From positions 89,129,542 to 89,193,541 of the forward strand of contig JBAIZL010000003.1 of the NCBI GenBank assembly GCA_036971475.1: a stretch of 64,000 bases of DNA, written 5' to 3'. The position numbers and the translations under genes are program-made. The notes beneath the pieces are model-generated. The model did not search any database, was not told the DNA's origin, and saw nothing but the letters and a program-made list of their open reading frames with translations. Positions 1 to 13,750 of the stretch are shown here, one piece after another (the first letter of the stretch is position 1; each line of letters starts with the position of its first letter). Origin of the DNA: Prosapia bicincta (taxonomy: Eukaryota > Arthropoda > Insecta > Hemiptera > Cercopidae).

Positions 1-665
1 ATAGTAAGGGAGTAGGAATAATAGGGGCAGTTAAAGTAGGGGAAGTCAGTAGTACTAGGCGTAATAGGAATAGTAATAAGAATAATACAACCAGTGGTAT
101 TAGGAAATACAGACGTATGAGCAATATGAGAAGGAATAGTAGGGGAATAGGAGTATTACAGACAGAAGGGGAAGAAATACCAGAGGAGATAAGTAGTATT
201 AAAAATATTAGGAGCAGTAGTATTAAGGACAGTATGAGGAGCAAGAGTAGTAGACGTAGTAGTAGTACTTTAGGCAGTAGGGCAGTAGGAGTAGGAAAAG
301 TAGGGGAGTAGGAGTAGTAGGGGCAGTTTAAGTAGGGGAAGTCAGTAGTATTAGGCGCAATAGGAGTAGTGGTATTGTGGATAGTAGGAGCATTAAGACT
401 AGTAAAAGTAATAGTACTAGGGGCACTCAGGCCAGTGGAAGTAGGAATAGTAGGGGTGTAGGAGTAATAGGGGCAGTTTAAGTATTGGAAGTCAGTAGTA
501 CTAGGCACAATAGGAGCAGTGGTATTGTAGATAGTAAAAACATTAAGACAAATAAAAGTAATAGTACGAGGGGCACTCAGGGCAGTAGGAGTAGAAATTG
601 TAGGGTAGGAGGAGTCGTAGGGACAGTAATAGTAGTGGAAATCAGTAATACTAGAAGCAAAATAG
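1..665 (+). repeat. GTAG-rich minisatellite with ~150-bp higher-order period
   Basis: The first 665 bases are purine/T-rich, built from variants of AGTAG, AATAG and GGAGTAG. Landmark strings ggggcagtt at 24, 320 and 470 and gtcagtagta just after each show a higher-order period of about 150 bp (296 is about two units). C is almost absent from this strand. The long open frames across it are composition artefacts, not genes. The array continues beyond the window start. Confidence 0.85.
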
Positions 666-1795
666 GTCTATAGTGATTGATTTTGATACATTGAGTTTGA
701 TGACATTTTGTTTTATCTTATAGTGTATTGTGGGCGTTTTGTTGTTTGAACATGTGGATATATATCTTTGATAACTGATATTATAAATACATTTGTAACT
801 CCTGATAAGGATTTCAATCGAGAAGGGAGACTTACAGTAATATTTAAAAATTAATTGGAGGCAGTTTAATTTTTTGGTCTATAACTGGTCATAACGTTTG
901 CAATTGTTTTGGATAAAATTCGATTGATGTTTTGAGTGCCTTAGTTGTTTTTTGTGTTTCAACGTGAAGGAGTGGGGAAATGGAATGTGAATAGGGGTTG
1001 AAATTCCATGATCTTAAAAAATAAATACGGATTAAAGCTCACGTGTAAAAGGTCACATCTATTGGAGTGATAGGAAAATGTGTACGCTCTATACGAGCCA
1101 GGATGAGCGAAAAGTAGGTAGGATTATGAAAAGAGGATAAAACTCCATAGGTATATAACTCCCGAGACATAGCAAGAGACTTGACTTGCTTAGGAGGCGA
1201 GTTTGTTGGTTATAGTAGAGGTGGACGGCCAATCAGCTGTCTACCCCTCTTTCTGATCTAGATACAATCTATTACAGTGGTGCACAAGTCAGTGGTTGCT
1301 ACGGATCAATAGTCTACACATAACAGTGAGTTCGACAAAGACTGAGTCAACGAACCCCCCTCCCCTCTCTAAATTTCAAGTAGGCAACTGCTCATCGGCT
1401 GGCCAAGGCCATGTCCTAATTGACAGATGACGTAAGTCGCAGATTCGTATGAACAGTACCGCACGAAATCTCTCGCTTCTCGTTATTCGTACGAACAAAA
1501 TGAGTGTCCTCCTATATTTGCGGTAATGTCGTACTAAAGGCGGGGGCTGTGTTGTCTAGACCATTTTGTACGAGAGGAAAGTTAGAGTCATCAAAAATGT
1601 CGAGCGAGAAAGATGCAAGGTTCTTGCTTTCAAGCAATGTTTCCCTACCCTGTTATCTAGAGTGAATACCAATAGTTTAAAAAAACGTAAGTCTCCCTGC
1701 TCTATTTTTAAGACCGCAAAAAGTACGAGGGACTTCATCATCTTTATTCCCAGTTGCTGCAAATGACACTCTTTTTTTATCAATATACAAGAATG

Positions 1796-2283
1796 TCAAA
1801 ATCGACATTTGACTACTTCTACCAGGCTACTTCTCTTAGTTGAAACAGTTTTACGTAGAGGTGGAAATGTGGTTGACGGGGATGGTTGGAATGTCTCTGA
1901 TACAGGATCATCAGAGGAAACTGTTGAAACTCATAACTCGAGTTTCCTCCAGGAGTGCCCTCGGTGTCGCGAGGTTTCATCACGTCTTTAAGAAAACCTA
2001 AGTCACTGAAGTAGGCCCACTTCCCCCTATAGTTCATAGAATTTGAGCTGACAGCATTATCCGAATAACTTTCTTCAACTCTGTCTGGTATTCTACTCTT
2101 TCGACTGCAGTTCAATAATTGCCATCTCTTCGAATGACATCGCGTTTGCCGTATGTTAAAAAACAAATCGAATTGATTTTCTGCTGTACGAACTGAACGT
2201 GCGGAAGTTTGGGAAACTAATGGGGACACATGGCTTGTGTTAGTTTGAAATACCCTCTTCCAACCGAGTCCAAGTGGGATCAA
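1796..2283 (-). pseudogene. Decayed MADF-like domain coding remnant
   Basis: A minus-strand frame reads KRWQLLNC, later YRGKWAYFSDLGFLKDVMKP, resembling the C-terminal half of a MADF (Adf-1-type Myb/SANT) domain. A shift near 1925 is needed to continue into a Ser/Pro/Thr-rich stretch (SSDDPVSETFQPSPS) ending at a stop at 1796. MADF proteins occur as host regulators and as accessory proteins of PIF/Harbinger transposons; no partner transposase is visible. Interpretation as a broken copy is an inference. Confidence 0.45.
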
Positions 2284-2583
2284 ACCGAGGTCATTAAACG
2301 TACGTCAAAACACTCAAATTAGGACACTACCTTCCTTTTGTCAAGTTTGAATTTAGAGCTCATCCATCCGAGAAGTATTCTGTTAATTAAGTAAGCTGTT
2401 AATTAGGACATAAACTTACTGCGTATTATTTCAGCTAATTATAACTTTGTTATCATATAAAAAGTTTTTCCTTTCTATATAATTTTAAACATTCACAATT
2501 TTATTAGTTTACTAAATAGATACTAGACATATTTTGTATCTATGTTATTAGTAAATAATTCTTTCTTTAACTATTTATTACAG

Positions 2584-2655
2584 AAATCTCCAAGGATTTG
2601 AAATTGAACAAATCGACCTAAAAATTTTTCAGATACTTAAAAAACTGGATTTTGT
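2584..2655 (+). CDS. LGR exon: last leucine-rich repeat
   Basis: A 72-bp exon, the typical size of one LRR in LGR genes, preceded by ttattacag and followed by gtaagt. It enters and leaves in phase 2 and encodes NLQGFEIEQIDLKIF followed by QILKKLDF, an LRR ending that joins in frame to the hinge exon at 3955. No earlier 72-bp LRR exon is visible between 1 and 2583. Confidence 0.85.
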
Positions 2656-5600
2656 GTAAGTCGAAATATGAATCAAATTTATTTATACTTTAGTGTAAAG
2701 TTTATTTATAGTGGTTAGATTACAGTATTACTTTCACATGACGAAGGAAGACAATCTTTTGCGAGTAAACATCAACATTATTCGTCTAATGAAAGACGAA
2801 TATGAAATTAATAGTGTTCAGTTTCTGTCCTAGAATATAGCCATAGCTTAGCTGCGTCTCTCTCACTGACCTTTGATATTCACCTCTGGATTACCTTTTC
2901 TGAAGTGTTGTCAAGGGGTCTGGTATGTCCATACCAGTATTTAATCGAATTTAACTGATATTTGACGGAACAGATTTTAGCTATAGTTTAGCTGTCACCT
3001 CCCTATCTCTCTCTCCTCCTGACCCTTGATATTCACCTGGACATTCCATTCTTGATCACTTCATCTAAAGTGTAGCCAAAGAGCCTAGTATGTCCATTAC
3101 TAGTATATAATCTAATTAACCACATATTTCCCAGAATAGATTTCAATTGTTGCTTAGCTGCGTCTCTCTTTCTCCCTGACCTTTGATATTCATCTCTTGA
3201 GCACTTCTTCTGTGAAGAATGTTTGCCAAGAGTATGTGCAACATCATTCAGTAAATTCGATTTCATCTGTTATGTTCAATCTGTCTATGAATCTGAATGC
3301 GGCCACTGATTCTTCTGAATAGGTCCGCCACCATATTAGGACATCCTTCTACTATTATCAATACACACTACTATTGAATGCACCTTCGCAAATCCCCTCA
3401 TGGACACTAAACACTCATGCAAAAGTATGAAAAATAATATGAACATCCTCCACACATGCAACAAAGCCCATACATTAAACACACTAGAACAATATGAAAT
3501 ATACAGACATAGCAACACACATAAAAATGACATCCTAAATGAACCAACACGGCACACATCAAATGTACTCTTTGATCAAATCACTTTTATCTTTCAAAAA
3601 ATGGTACCAAAGAAGCACAACTGCAGCAATCCTAGAGGCAAAAATACGAGGCTGAAGAAGTCGTAAGACGAAAACGTTTCCTCCAAGTGTAAGTTAACAA
3701 TTTAACAAACTTCAGTTAACAAGTAATAGCAAAACTGTAATAATTAATTAAAAACCAGCTCGTCATAAACAGCAACAAGATTTCGATATCTAGTTAAGTA
3801 TATCTGTTTATGGTAAATATCTAGTGCACCATAAATGTATCAATGTTTTAAGACATTCAATTTATAACCAGTGTTTTTAGTTTTTAAAAGAAATCTATAG
3901 AATTATTGTTTCATAAAACAAATTATTGTTTCATAAAACAAATTTTTGTTTCAGATATTTTAAGACATATTACTATTGCACTTATGCTCCTTCTGTGCCA
4001 AAATGTGATCCTAAAACTGACGGTAAGTCCAAATTACAGCAGAATTCTACACATATATCCCTTTAGGAATAAATTGCCCAATGGATGTGATGTAAAGGTT
4101 TCGTGTGGTAAGAGTATGGAACAATATCATTGCATACTCATAAGTCGCACTGAACTGTTATCTGATAAATATCTAGGGCAAGTCTGGATACTACAAATTA
4201 GTTTCAAGTTACTCAATGTGTACAAGTATTCATGTAAAAATCAAATTTAAAAAAAATTAAGGTGTGTAAAAAACGGTGGAATTATTAAAGACTAAAGCAA
4301 CCATATTTATAGAATAATCATAATCTGGTTTAGTCATGATGTTATTGACAGATCTGTAATTGAATAGAGAACATTTCAAGAAATTAAAAACAATGATATG
4401 AGAATGCACTATACTGCAGCAGAATTTGTTGCTAGACTAACAGCTGTTCAAGACTAGCAATAAATTAACCTATAGAGTAAACTAAATGAAATGGTTTTGA
4501 ACAATGAAATTTTTGTATCTAGAGTGCTTCAGGCTGAAAGTTTTAATTATGAGAATGGCCCAGAAACAAAGTACAGATATCTCAGTGTAAAATTTTTCAT
4601 CTCCAAAACAAAACAAAACAAAAGAACAGGCAGCTGGATGGCAAAGATGGATTCCAATAGTAATTGGTTAAGCAGTTACGCCAAGGGTTTTGAGGCATAA
4701 ATAAGAAACAAAAACATATTAAAAAAAAATCTATTCAAAAAATGCAAGATGATAGATCTATCTGCCCCCAATATTAATATTGTTAACAAAATGTGCATAA
4801 AGGAAGGCTATTGGGTGTTAATATTGGTTTAAATAATATTAGTACAGCTGTTCAAAATTAATGATTTATTTCAAATTTATTCGATTGAATGATTTAACAA
4901 TATATATTTGTTACTGTTTACAGTACGAAAGGCAGAATTTGACAATACATTGCATTTCTCGAAAAGCTGTACATCTTAATCAAAAGAGATATATTGAAGA
5001 AATACTTTAAAATTGTTACTATAAAAACTAAACACCTAATATGGTGGATACTTTGTATCCCATAAAATATAGAGAACAGTTCAAACAACAGTCCAGCTCT
5101 TACCAAAAGAGTAAAAGATTGTTCAGTCAAAGTAATAAAAAATAAATACTTAATAAAGGCACCGCTTTAAACGCCGTAAAGGGTTTTACATAAATATCTT
5201 TGTACATAAATGTTAGTAGTTAGTAGTGATCATAGCTTGCCATTTAAATTCAAAAGACATGAGCCTAAAATTGTGTTCTGATACAATAGTTAGTACCATA
5301 ACGCCTATCCATGAAGTTTTGGTTTTCATTTTGTTCAAATCAAAGAAACCTAGTTTTCAAAAACTGTGATATACATTTTAACAAAAATACTTCTATCTAA
5401 GAATATTATGTTTTGCTATTTTAATGTATACCTTTAATTAATTTTGAATACTACTTACTATATTTATTTAAAGGCCAGTAAAACTTTGATTAACTCTCGC
5501 TCTTTAAATCATCAGTTTTCAATAACTGACATTACCGTTAAAGCAAAATTTATATCACACCAGGCTTATTTAAATAAACTATTTGGTTCAGTTCATGATA

Positions 5601-8600
5601 AAAAAAACAATTGTTAGCCCTTCAGAGGTCAAACTAATGCTGTCTAAATTCTAATTTCACTGAATGGCTTGAAATGCAAGAAAAATTTGGCTTTGGTGCC
5701 ACTATTTTGCAAGGTATGGAATAGTACTATAGGAATAGTATTATAAACTATAATATTATTATAAATTATAAAGTATTATAAATTCTATACATTTGCACAT
5801 GCTGTAATACATTTCTGCTGTAATCGTTTTTAGTTATTTAATACAAATTGTTTTTATATTGAAAACATCCATAACTTATGTTTTAAAAAAATAAGGCTCA
5901 ACTTATTGTTATTTATAAGTAGAGGTTATATTTCCAACATATTTCTGTCTTGACTTGACTATCTTGTCTTTGGTCCTGGCAGTGATGGAGGGTTGAAGTT
6001 TAACTGTATAAGTGTTATAATTAATCCATGTTTCAATGACTTTTTTTACTAAATAAATAAAACCCGTTAACCACAATACAAAAATCTATAAGTAAAATTA
6101 CTTTATGTATATTTTGATTGCATGGTAATCATTTCAGAAGTAATTTATTTAGTTAAAAATTAATCCACAGTGCTCAAAAAAAATTAGTAATGACTTTATT
6201 GTTAAATGATTTATTCAAAAATTATTATGTTGTATGTTCAGAATTTGAAGTGGGTCTGTGATACTGTCCTTTTTACAGGTGTCTCTTCTCTTGAACATCT
6301 GTTGTCAAAACCTATCCAGAGGGTAACAGTATGGTGTGTTGGTGTATTTACTTGCTTAGCTAATAGTCTTGTGATTTGGGGGAGATTTACAGCCAAAGAT
6401 GAGAACCAGGCTTTGAGTTTCGTCGTCAGGAACTTAGCAGGTCTGTAATAATTTTGTAGCCCATATTAGAAAACCGTCATTACTGTGGTTAATAATGTTC
6501 TGTATTTAGTTAAATGTCTTGTCGTTAAAACTGAGGTCAATTCATTGGCTTTTGCTGAGAGTTCAATACGTGTTGCATAAGCTGTAAACATAATAAGCAT
6601 TTATAAGTAAATTAGAGTTCACTAGCTACCAATGGAATGTTAAAACAATCAACATTCCATTGAAAATCAAAAATAATTTGAGAGTATGATTGAAGTACAG
6701 AATGTCTAATGCTAAAGAAACCAGCGTTTGACATACAGAAGACCATTAAAATTTCTCAAAAACCAATATCATAACTAAAGCAGTAGATATATTAATAGTA
6801 TCTATACAAGTACAGGATGAGAGAAGTATGGAGAGAGAAGTAATAGTAAAAGAGCAAACCCCCCCCACTCCCTTTCCTATCTAACGCTACTGATATCGGT
6901 CTACCGATAAAGGCAATATTAGAAACTATCACTGTAAAAAATAAATGTTTAACCGAAACAAGTAATGTACAAAGTGTTGTTTTTGTTGAGTGACTCTTTT
7001 AAAGTTGTTACCCTTGGAGAAGAAAGGGACTTCTACCCATGCACTAGTTGAACCTTATATTGGCTGGTATTTTTATGAATATATTATTACTTTCAAAATA
7101 TACAAAAACTACAAGAGTTATCTATATCAACAATTTTAAAACTTTTTATAAGATTTTATTTTTACAATCTGTTAATAAACTCCAACTTTTACAAGACCAG
7201 AAATTTCTGTTTGAATTCAAAAGGAAGCTTCTACTTGTCCTGATTCCAATTTAACTCTACGAAAATCGTATTTCAAATATAAAAGTCCTATTGCTAATGT
7301 TTTGAAAGCACTGCTATGTTTTCATGTCACTACTTGATTTGATAATTTAAATCTGTATATACATTTCGAATTCTAATGTTGTATAGGTTAAATAATAAGT
7401 TATGCGATTCCTTATTTTGAAACTTTCTCCACTTCCCATTCTAACGTAAATTTTAGATATAATTCTTAAAGAATATAGATATTAAATATTGCAGTTATCT
7501 GTTACATAATTAGTTAATTGACCTGCAAAGTCAAGGATTAAAATGAATTTAAGAATAGTGCATTCAATAATTTTACCAACAAATTTCAAATTTAAATAAA
7601 TCAAGTTTTAATACAGAGAATTACACAAAAATACAAAGAAAAGAAAATACATTTGAAACGTTTACACTATTTTTATATCTGGCTTTACAATCTTTTAACA
7701 TTTCATGCATTTATGCAAACTTTATATTATTTTAGGATTTATGGCATTGGCATATGATATCCACAAAGAGATTGCTTCTATTTAAAATAAAATACATTAC
7801 AATTTAATTTTATTCGACAGTTAAAAAAAATGATATTGCATCATATAAATTAATTATCACTTCCCACATTTTAAAAATATAAAAACTTGTACTATTTTGC
7901 CATGACCAGTTAAATTTGAAAGTTAAATTTTGATTTCACATCACTTTATATTAAAATTAGAACTTATCTGAACTGAAATTTGTGATGTACAACATGGCTC
8001 CTGGATCAGATCTCGCCATTGTGCATTTTGGATTCGAGTTGATTGGCAACCTCGCCCGGTGTTGAATATTAGTGTAGCAACATTTCTTGAAATGAAATAA
8101 AATAATAAATTAAACTTTTACATACTTTGAAACTGTTAAAACAAAAAAAATCCATTTTTGCTACGGCTCATCTTGCGACGTGTGTAAGGTTCTAAGACCA
8201 CCAACCAAAAGAGGATCTTTAAAGCCTACAAAGCGAGTCCTAAACTTCTGTGTAATACTCCGGCGCATCTTTAAATAGCCGGCTTGTTGATTTCATATCT
8301 CAACCAGTATAATTTACCTTATAATTTACATTTTTTTAAAATTTTATATTTTTGAACTAATATCTCGTTTTTTCTGAAGCTGCTGTAATATGTAACATTT
8401 TTGCCTAAAATAATGTTACACCATTAGCATTATAAGCTTTCTCTATGCCCTATTATGGCTATCATGGCTACCTTATTATCAACATACTTGTTCTAGGATT
8501 TTATTTTTGAATAGGTTTTGTTTAAGTTTCCCTTTAACACATTCAGTGCTGCATGACTTGAACCCGAATATCTTCCATGATATAAATCTTTTTGTAAACT

Positions 8601-11600
8601 TACAGCAATTAGTATGTTATACAGAAGTAATCATGTTTTCCAACTTTGTAACAAGTAAAGTTATCTATTTATCTATTTATCTATTAATATTTAGCTAAGT
8701 ATAGAGGAATATAAATTAAAATATCTAGTATTTTAAAAGTTTCTAAATTAAAATGTGGCAATATTGTAACAGTTGCAGACTGGTTAATGGGAGTATATTT
8801 GATAACAATTGCCTACAAAGATATAGAATTTAGAGGTATTTACAACACTAAAGCCAATGAATGGATGTCTTCGTGGGAGTGCACCATCATCGGTATTGCT
8901 GCGATGATTTCATCAGAGGTAAAAGCTAACAATTCATTAATTTCAAACCATTTATATGCATGACATTTTTTCAAAATCATACCTAACCTATGACATTATA
9001 AAAGAATGAGTAGGTCTTAGATGATAGAGACTAAATCAGATATTTTCTTAGGTGAATAAATAAAAATTGTATCATATAATATATTGAAGTGTAAGGATTA
9101 CCTTAAGAAATTTCATAATACGAAGCACATATTATTATTCGATATAAATGATGTTTAATTCAAATGAAAATTTTTTTTTCGTTCCCTTACACCCTAAAAC
9201 TATTAAAACTAAATTATATGAACTCTGTATGGAAATTTAGAACTAATTATAATTTTAATTTGATTACAGTTAGACTAATCCGTAAACCATATTAATTATT
9301 TTGATTTTGTTTTTAATAGTGAAATTAAATTTAGAAACCTATAAAATAAATATTTCCTTGTTTCTATTTAATTTCTCATTAATGGTTTTAAAAATCTCAG
9401 TTCTGTTTTACATGTTGAGGGTTTGAATAACACTTCAAGAGTGTTAAAAACCACTGCTTATTGAAATTTCTCAGCAGATGCATTTCACACTTTGTCAGCG
9501 CATTGTTCAATGCTGTACGTCATGATAAGACTCGACAGACAATTACCAAGTGTGAAATACGACTGTTGAGAAATATCAGTAAGTAGTGGCTTTTTGCCAA
9601 GTAAATTGATAAGTAAAGTTTTAAAATGTTAGGTAAAATATATCTTGATTTTGTTTGCATGTTCACTTGTACTCTCCCCAAACCTTATACTTGTACACCT
9701 GGAAATATAAGGTATAGTTTATATTTGTTTACATTTCCTGAAATAAGAATTATGAGGATAATGAACAGTTACTAACTGAATGGTTATACATTTTGAAGCA
9801 GTTGATGAATAGACTAATGCAAGGATAGGAATACAAACACTTGTTTAAGATACTATATAATATGGTTTTCTAAATGTTTGAAAGTTTTCAGTTACCAGAA
9901 AAAAACAATTGTTTATTGACTTTGTTGTCTATAATGTTTAGCCAATATTTAAAAATTAAACCTTATATTCCAAACCAATTTTCAAAATTTTTATGTAATA
10001 AAGAGAAAATTAGAAAATTTTAAAACTGTAGCATGTCATATTTGGTTGGAATAATAAAACCTTACACTTGTTTGTATTATCTTGGCAAAAAACCACTACT
10101 TACTGATTTATTCAACAGACGCATTTCACCTTTTCAATGCTTTGAATCTCATACATACTATCCACAACATATTCTAAATGCAAAACCCACTCACAATCTG
10201 AGTGCAATTCAATTTATGTAATTCACAGCATTGAAAAAGCGCTGACCTTGCGGAAAAAGCGCCTGCTGAATAAATCAGTAAGTAGTGGTTTTTTTGCCAA
10301 GTTAATACAAAGAAGTGTAATTTCTATAAAAACCTCAAGATGTACAACACAAAAACTGCAAATAAAACCTTTGTAAAGAGATTTCAAAGGATTTACAGAT
10401 TACCAAGGAAATGCAAGTGGTGGAAGTAGTGTACAAGTGGTATGTTTTGGTACAAGCACTGCAGATATCTTGGACTAATTTTAATGTTTTGTTGCCCTTG
10501 AATAACTAAATAGTAAACAGCGATCTACTTCTCTACCACTGATATCAAATGGATAATTAATGAAAGAGCAAATAATACTGGTGAAAACAAATACAGTTTT
10601 TAAATTAAAAATACAAGAATATATATTTTAATTATTGTATCACGAAAGAGTGCAACAAATTATAAAAATTAAGTTTGGGATGGCCAAGGTATTATCAATA
10701 TTCGTTTATAGGTTTCTTATGACAAAAAATGAGAGTTGTTATGTCTTTCATGTTGTTTTGTTTTTAATAAAATTTTCTTTTTTGATTAATTAATCCTTTA
10801 ATTTTTCCTGATCAGGAAAGTTTTTAAAAACACTTATCATATTAACTGTCAAAAATTAATAACTTTTAATGACAAAAATTAATGAGACACTGATGATGAT
10901 CAACACAGAGCGATCGAAAACGTTCTGTCTCAGTAAGTTTTTACAAAATGAAGTTTAAGTAGTCATAAACTAATGTAAGAGTGATTAATTTCACAGAACG
11001 TAATGGACTACATAATTCAAGAGAATTAATGTCTAATATGAAAAAGTAGTGTTTTTATGAATGAATATAAAAATCAAAAAAGAATATAGTTACAATAATG
11101 ATATTGTTTTCTCAGGTTTCAGTATTTATTCTAGCCTTCCTCAGTATGGATAGGTTTTTGCTCATTGCAGTTCCATTTAGTGGTCACCGGAGTCTCTCTA
11201 TCTCTTCTGCTAGGCTGTCATTGCTCACTATTTGGATGGTGGGTGTTGTAATCGCCATTCTTCCTGGTGAGTTTTTCTAAAGATTTTTATGTACCACAGC
11301 AATCTTTAATAATTTTGACAAAGAGTTGGACATCGATAGCAGGAATTGGTTTTTATAGTAAATTAACTTTTAATGGGAATGTTTTAATGAAATTCTCATT
11401 TCACTCTTCCTAGACTGATAGCTTGGACTTATTTTATCAATTTACAAAATTATAATAACAGTATTTATAGTATTTAGTTAATTAGAGCTTAGCTAGTGAG
11501 AACTATTCTCAAAGGTAAAAGTCAAAATAGTGAACTCAAAATCTCACAAAAATTAGTTTTTAATAAACACATACACACAACAAACTAGGTAAAAGTCAAA

Positions 11601-11644
11601 ATAGTGAACTCAAAATCTCACAAAAAATTAGTTTTCAATAAACA

Positions 11645-11707
<63 letters not shown>

Positions 11708-13707
11708 ACTACAAACTAGGTAAAAGTCAAAATAGTAAACTCAAAATCTCACAAAAAGTTAGTTTTTAATAAACACACACCACACACATACACACACACA
11801 ACAAACTAGGTAAAAGTCAAAATAGTGAACTCAAAATCTCACAAAAAGTTAGTTTTTAATAAACATACACAACAAACTAGGGAAAAGTCAAAACGGTGAA
11901 CTCAAAATCTCACAAAAAATTAGTTTTTAATAAACACACACACAACAAACTAGGTAAAAGTCAAAATAGTGAACTCAAAATCTCACAAAAAGTTAGTTTT
12001 TAATAAACACTCACAACAAATTAGTTTGGGTAGAATGCTTTGATCTCCGAAGAACTTCACAGATAACTGTGAGAAATAGGGGATTCACAGCATTGAATGT
12101 AAGATGTGCGATGCATTTTAAATTAGCAAAACCCGTAGGAGGATTAAGACAAGAAGCAGGGAGCACTTTGCTCATTTTAAAAACAACAAGCCGGAATACT
12201 CAGCGATGGCCAAGCATTGCTTGGACAACCAGCATTACTTTATGTCTGACCATCCTAAGTGGTTATTATGGATGCTTGGGAGACATGGTTTTTCAACAAA
12301 TTTCAAGATGTCTCAGTAAACAATGAGTCGAGCCCTGTCCAGGGTTCTTCCCTTCTGTATCCAAATTCTGTGTTGTTCGGCTAAGCATGTCATTCATAAC
12401 TGTTTTTTATTTCAGATTTAAAAAGTGTTAAATTATTTGCTACTGCTACCTTGTTAAAAATGTTAAAAATGTATAAATGTTGATGTTTGTTTATTTATCT
12501 TGACTCTGTTTTTAGTTTTAATTTTGTATAAACTGATTTTATTAGTGAATTATTTATAACGTGTATTTCTATATAATATATGACTGTTATTTTTTTTAAC
12601 TGTGTAAGCTTTGTTTAGGATTTGTATGTTGATGACAGTGCGAGATAAGGGGGGGGGGAGATAAAGAACAAAATATTAATAATAATAACAGTTATGTAAA
12701 ATATATACTCCTCCTGAGTAAGAGGTGTTGTGCTATGTGTTAGATTAATTTTATTGCTTGTCTTTGTATGTTTTATCTTGTTTGTTTTATTTAACTTGGG
12801 ATAGCTTGACAATATGTTAGTAGTAGCGAAGGACTGAGGAAAGCGACATCGTTGCCGAAACTAGTTTGTTGTGTGTGTGTGTGTTTATTAAAAACTAATT
12901 TTTGTGAGATTTTAAGTTCACTAATTTGACTTTTATCTTTGAGTATTTATAGGGTTTGATAATTTACATTAAATTATTGTTTGAAAGGAAAAAAAACACT
13001 TAATAAATCCATCCAGGGGGTAAATTTTTAATTACACTTTTACTTCAGGTTCTAGTTATAGAAATGGTTTAAACTAAGATCCATTGCATCTTATTAATTA
13101 TAATAATCTCAAGAATTGCCCCCAGATTTCATAAATGCTCATTGATTGAATTTTCTCTTTACTCTTCAGTAGGATATAGTCTAGTTTTTTGGATAGTTGA
13201 TGCGTTATGCAAACAATGTATGTTGTACCTATCTAATATTGCCTGGAAGAATCCTTTCCTTTGCAATAAAATTGGTTTTATCTTTGTTTCTCAGTTGGAG
13301 TTACTCTGAAATTTTTAACAAGATCTCTTGAGTTCCATTTTTATTTCCCCTTCTGTTGTATATAGTTCTATATATATGTTTTCTGGTACCAGTCAACCGA
13401 ATGCTGGCAAATTTGGGACGAACGTAAAGCCTTACTTTCCATACTGTATGCTCTGTTGTTCCCAGTTATACCACAATTACCTAGTATTTATTGACCAATA
13501 CTTCACCCTACTTCAATGAACTCTGGCCTCAATATCCGTGTTTCAAATTCTGAAATGGTTAGCTCCAGAAAGTTGTAAACAATGCCAAAAGTGATGGTTC
13601 AATGTCAGTTTAATACTTCTTTAATTTTAATGTAGTTTTGTTCAATACTTTTTATGAACTATTCTTCATTGCATGAGAATCGTCTTTAATCTCATTTCGA
13701 TTCAGCT

Positions 13708-13750
<43 letters not shown>

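Noticed and set aside
117..673. Two Ser/Arg-rich open frames in the first 700 bases
   Set aside because: They are translations of the GTAG minisatellite; residue pattern follows the repeat and no splice or start context is convincing.
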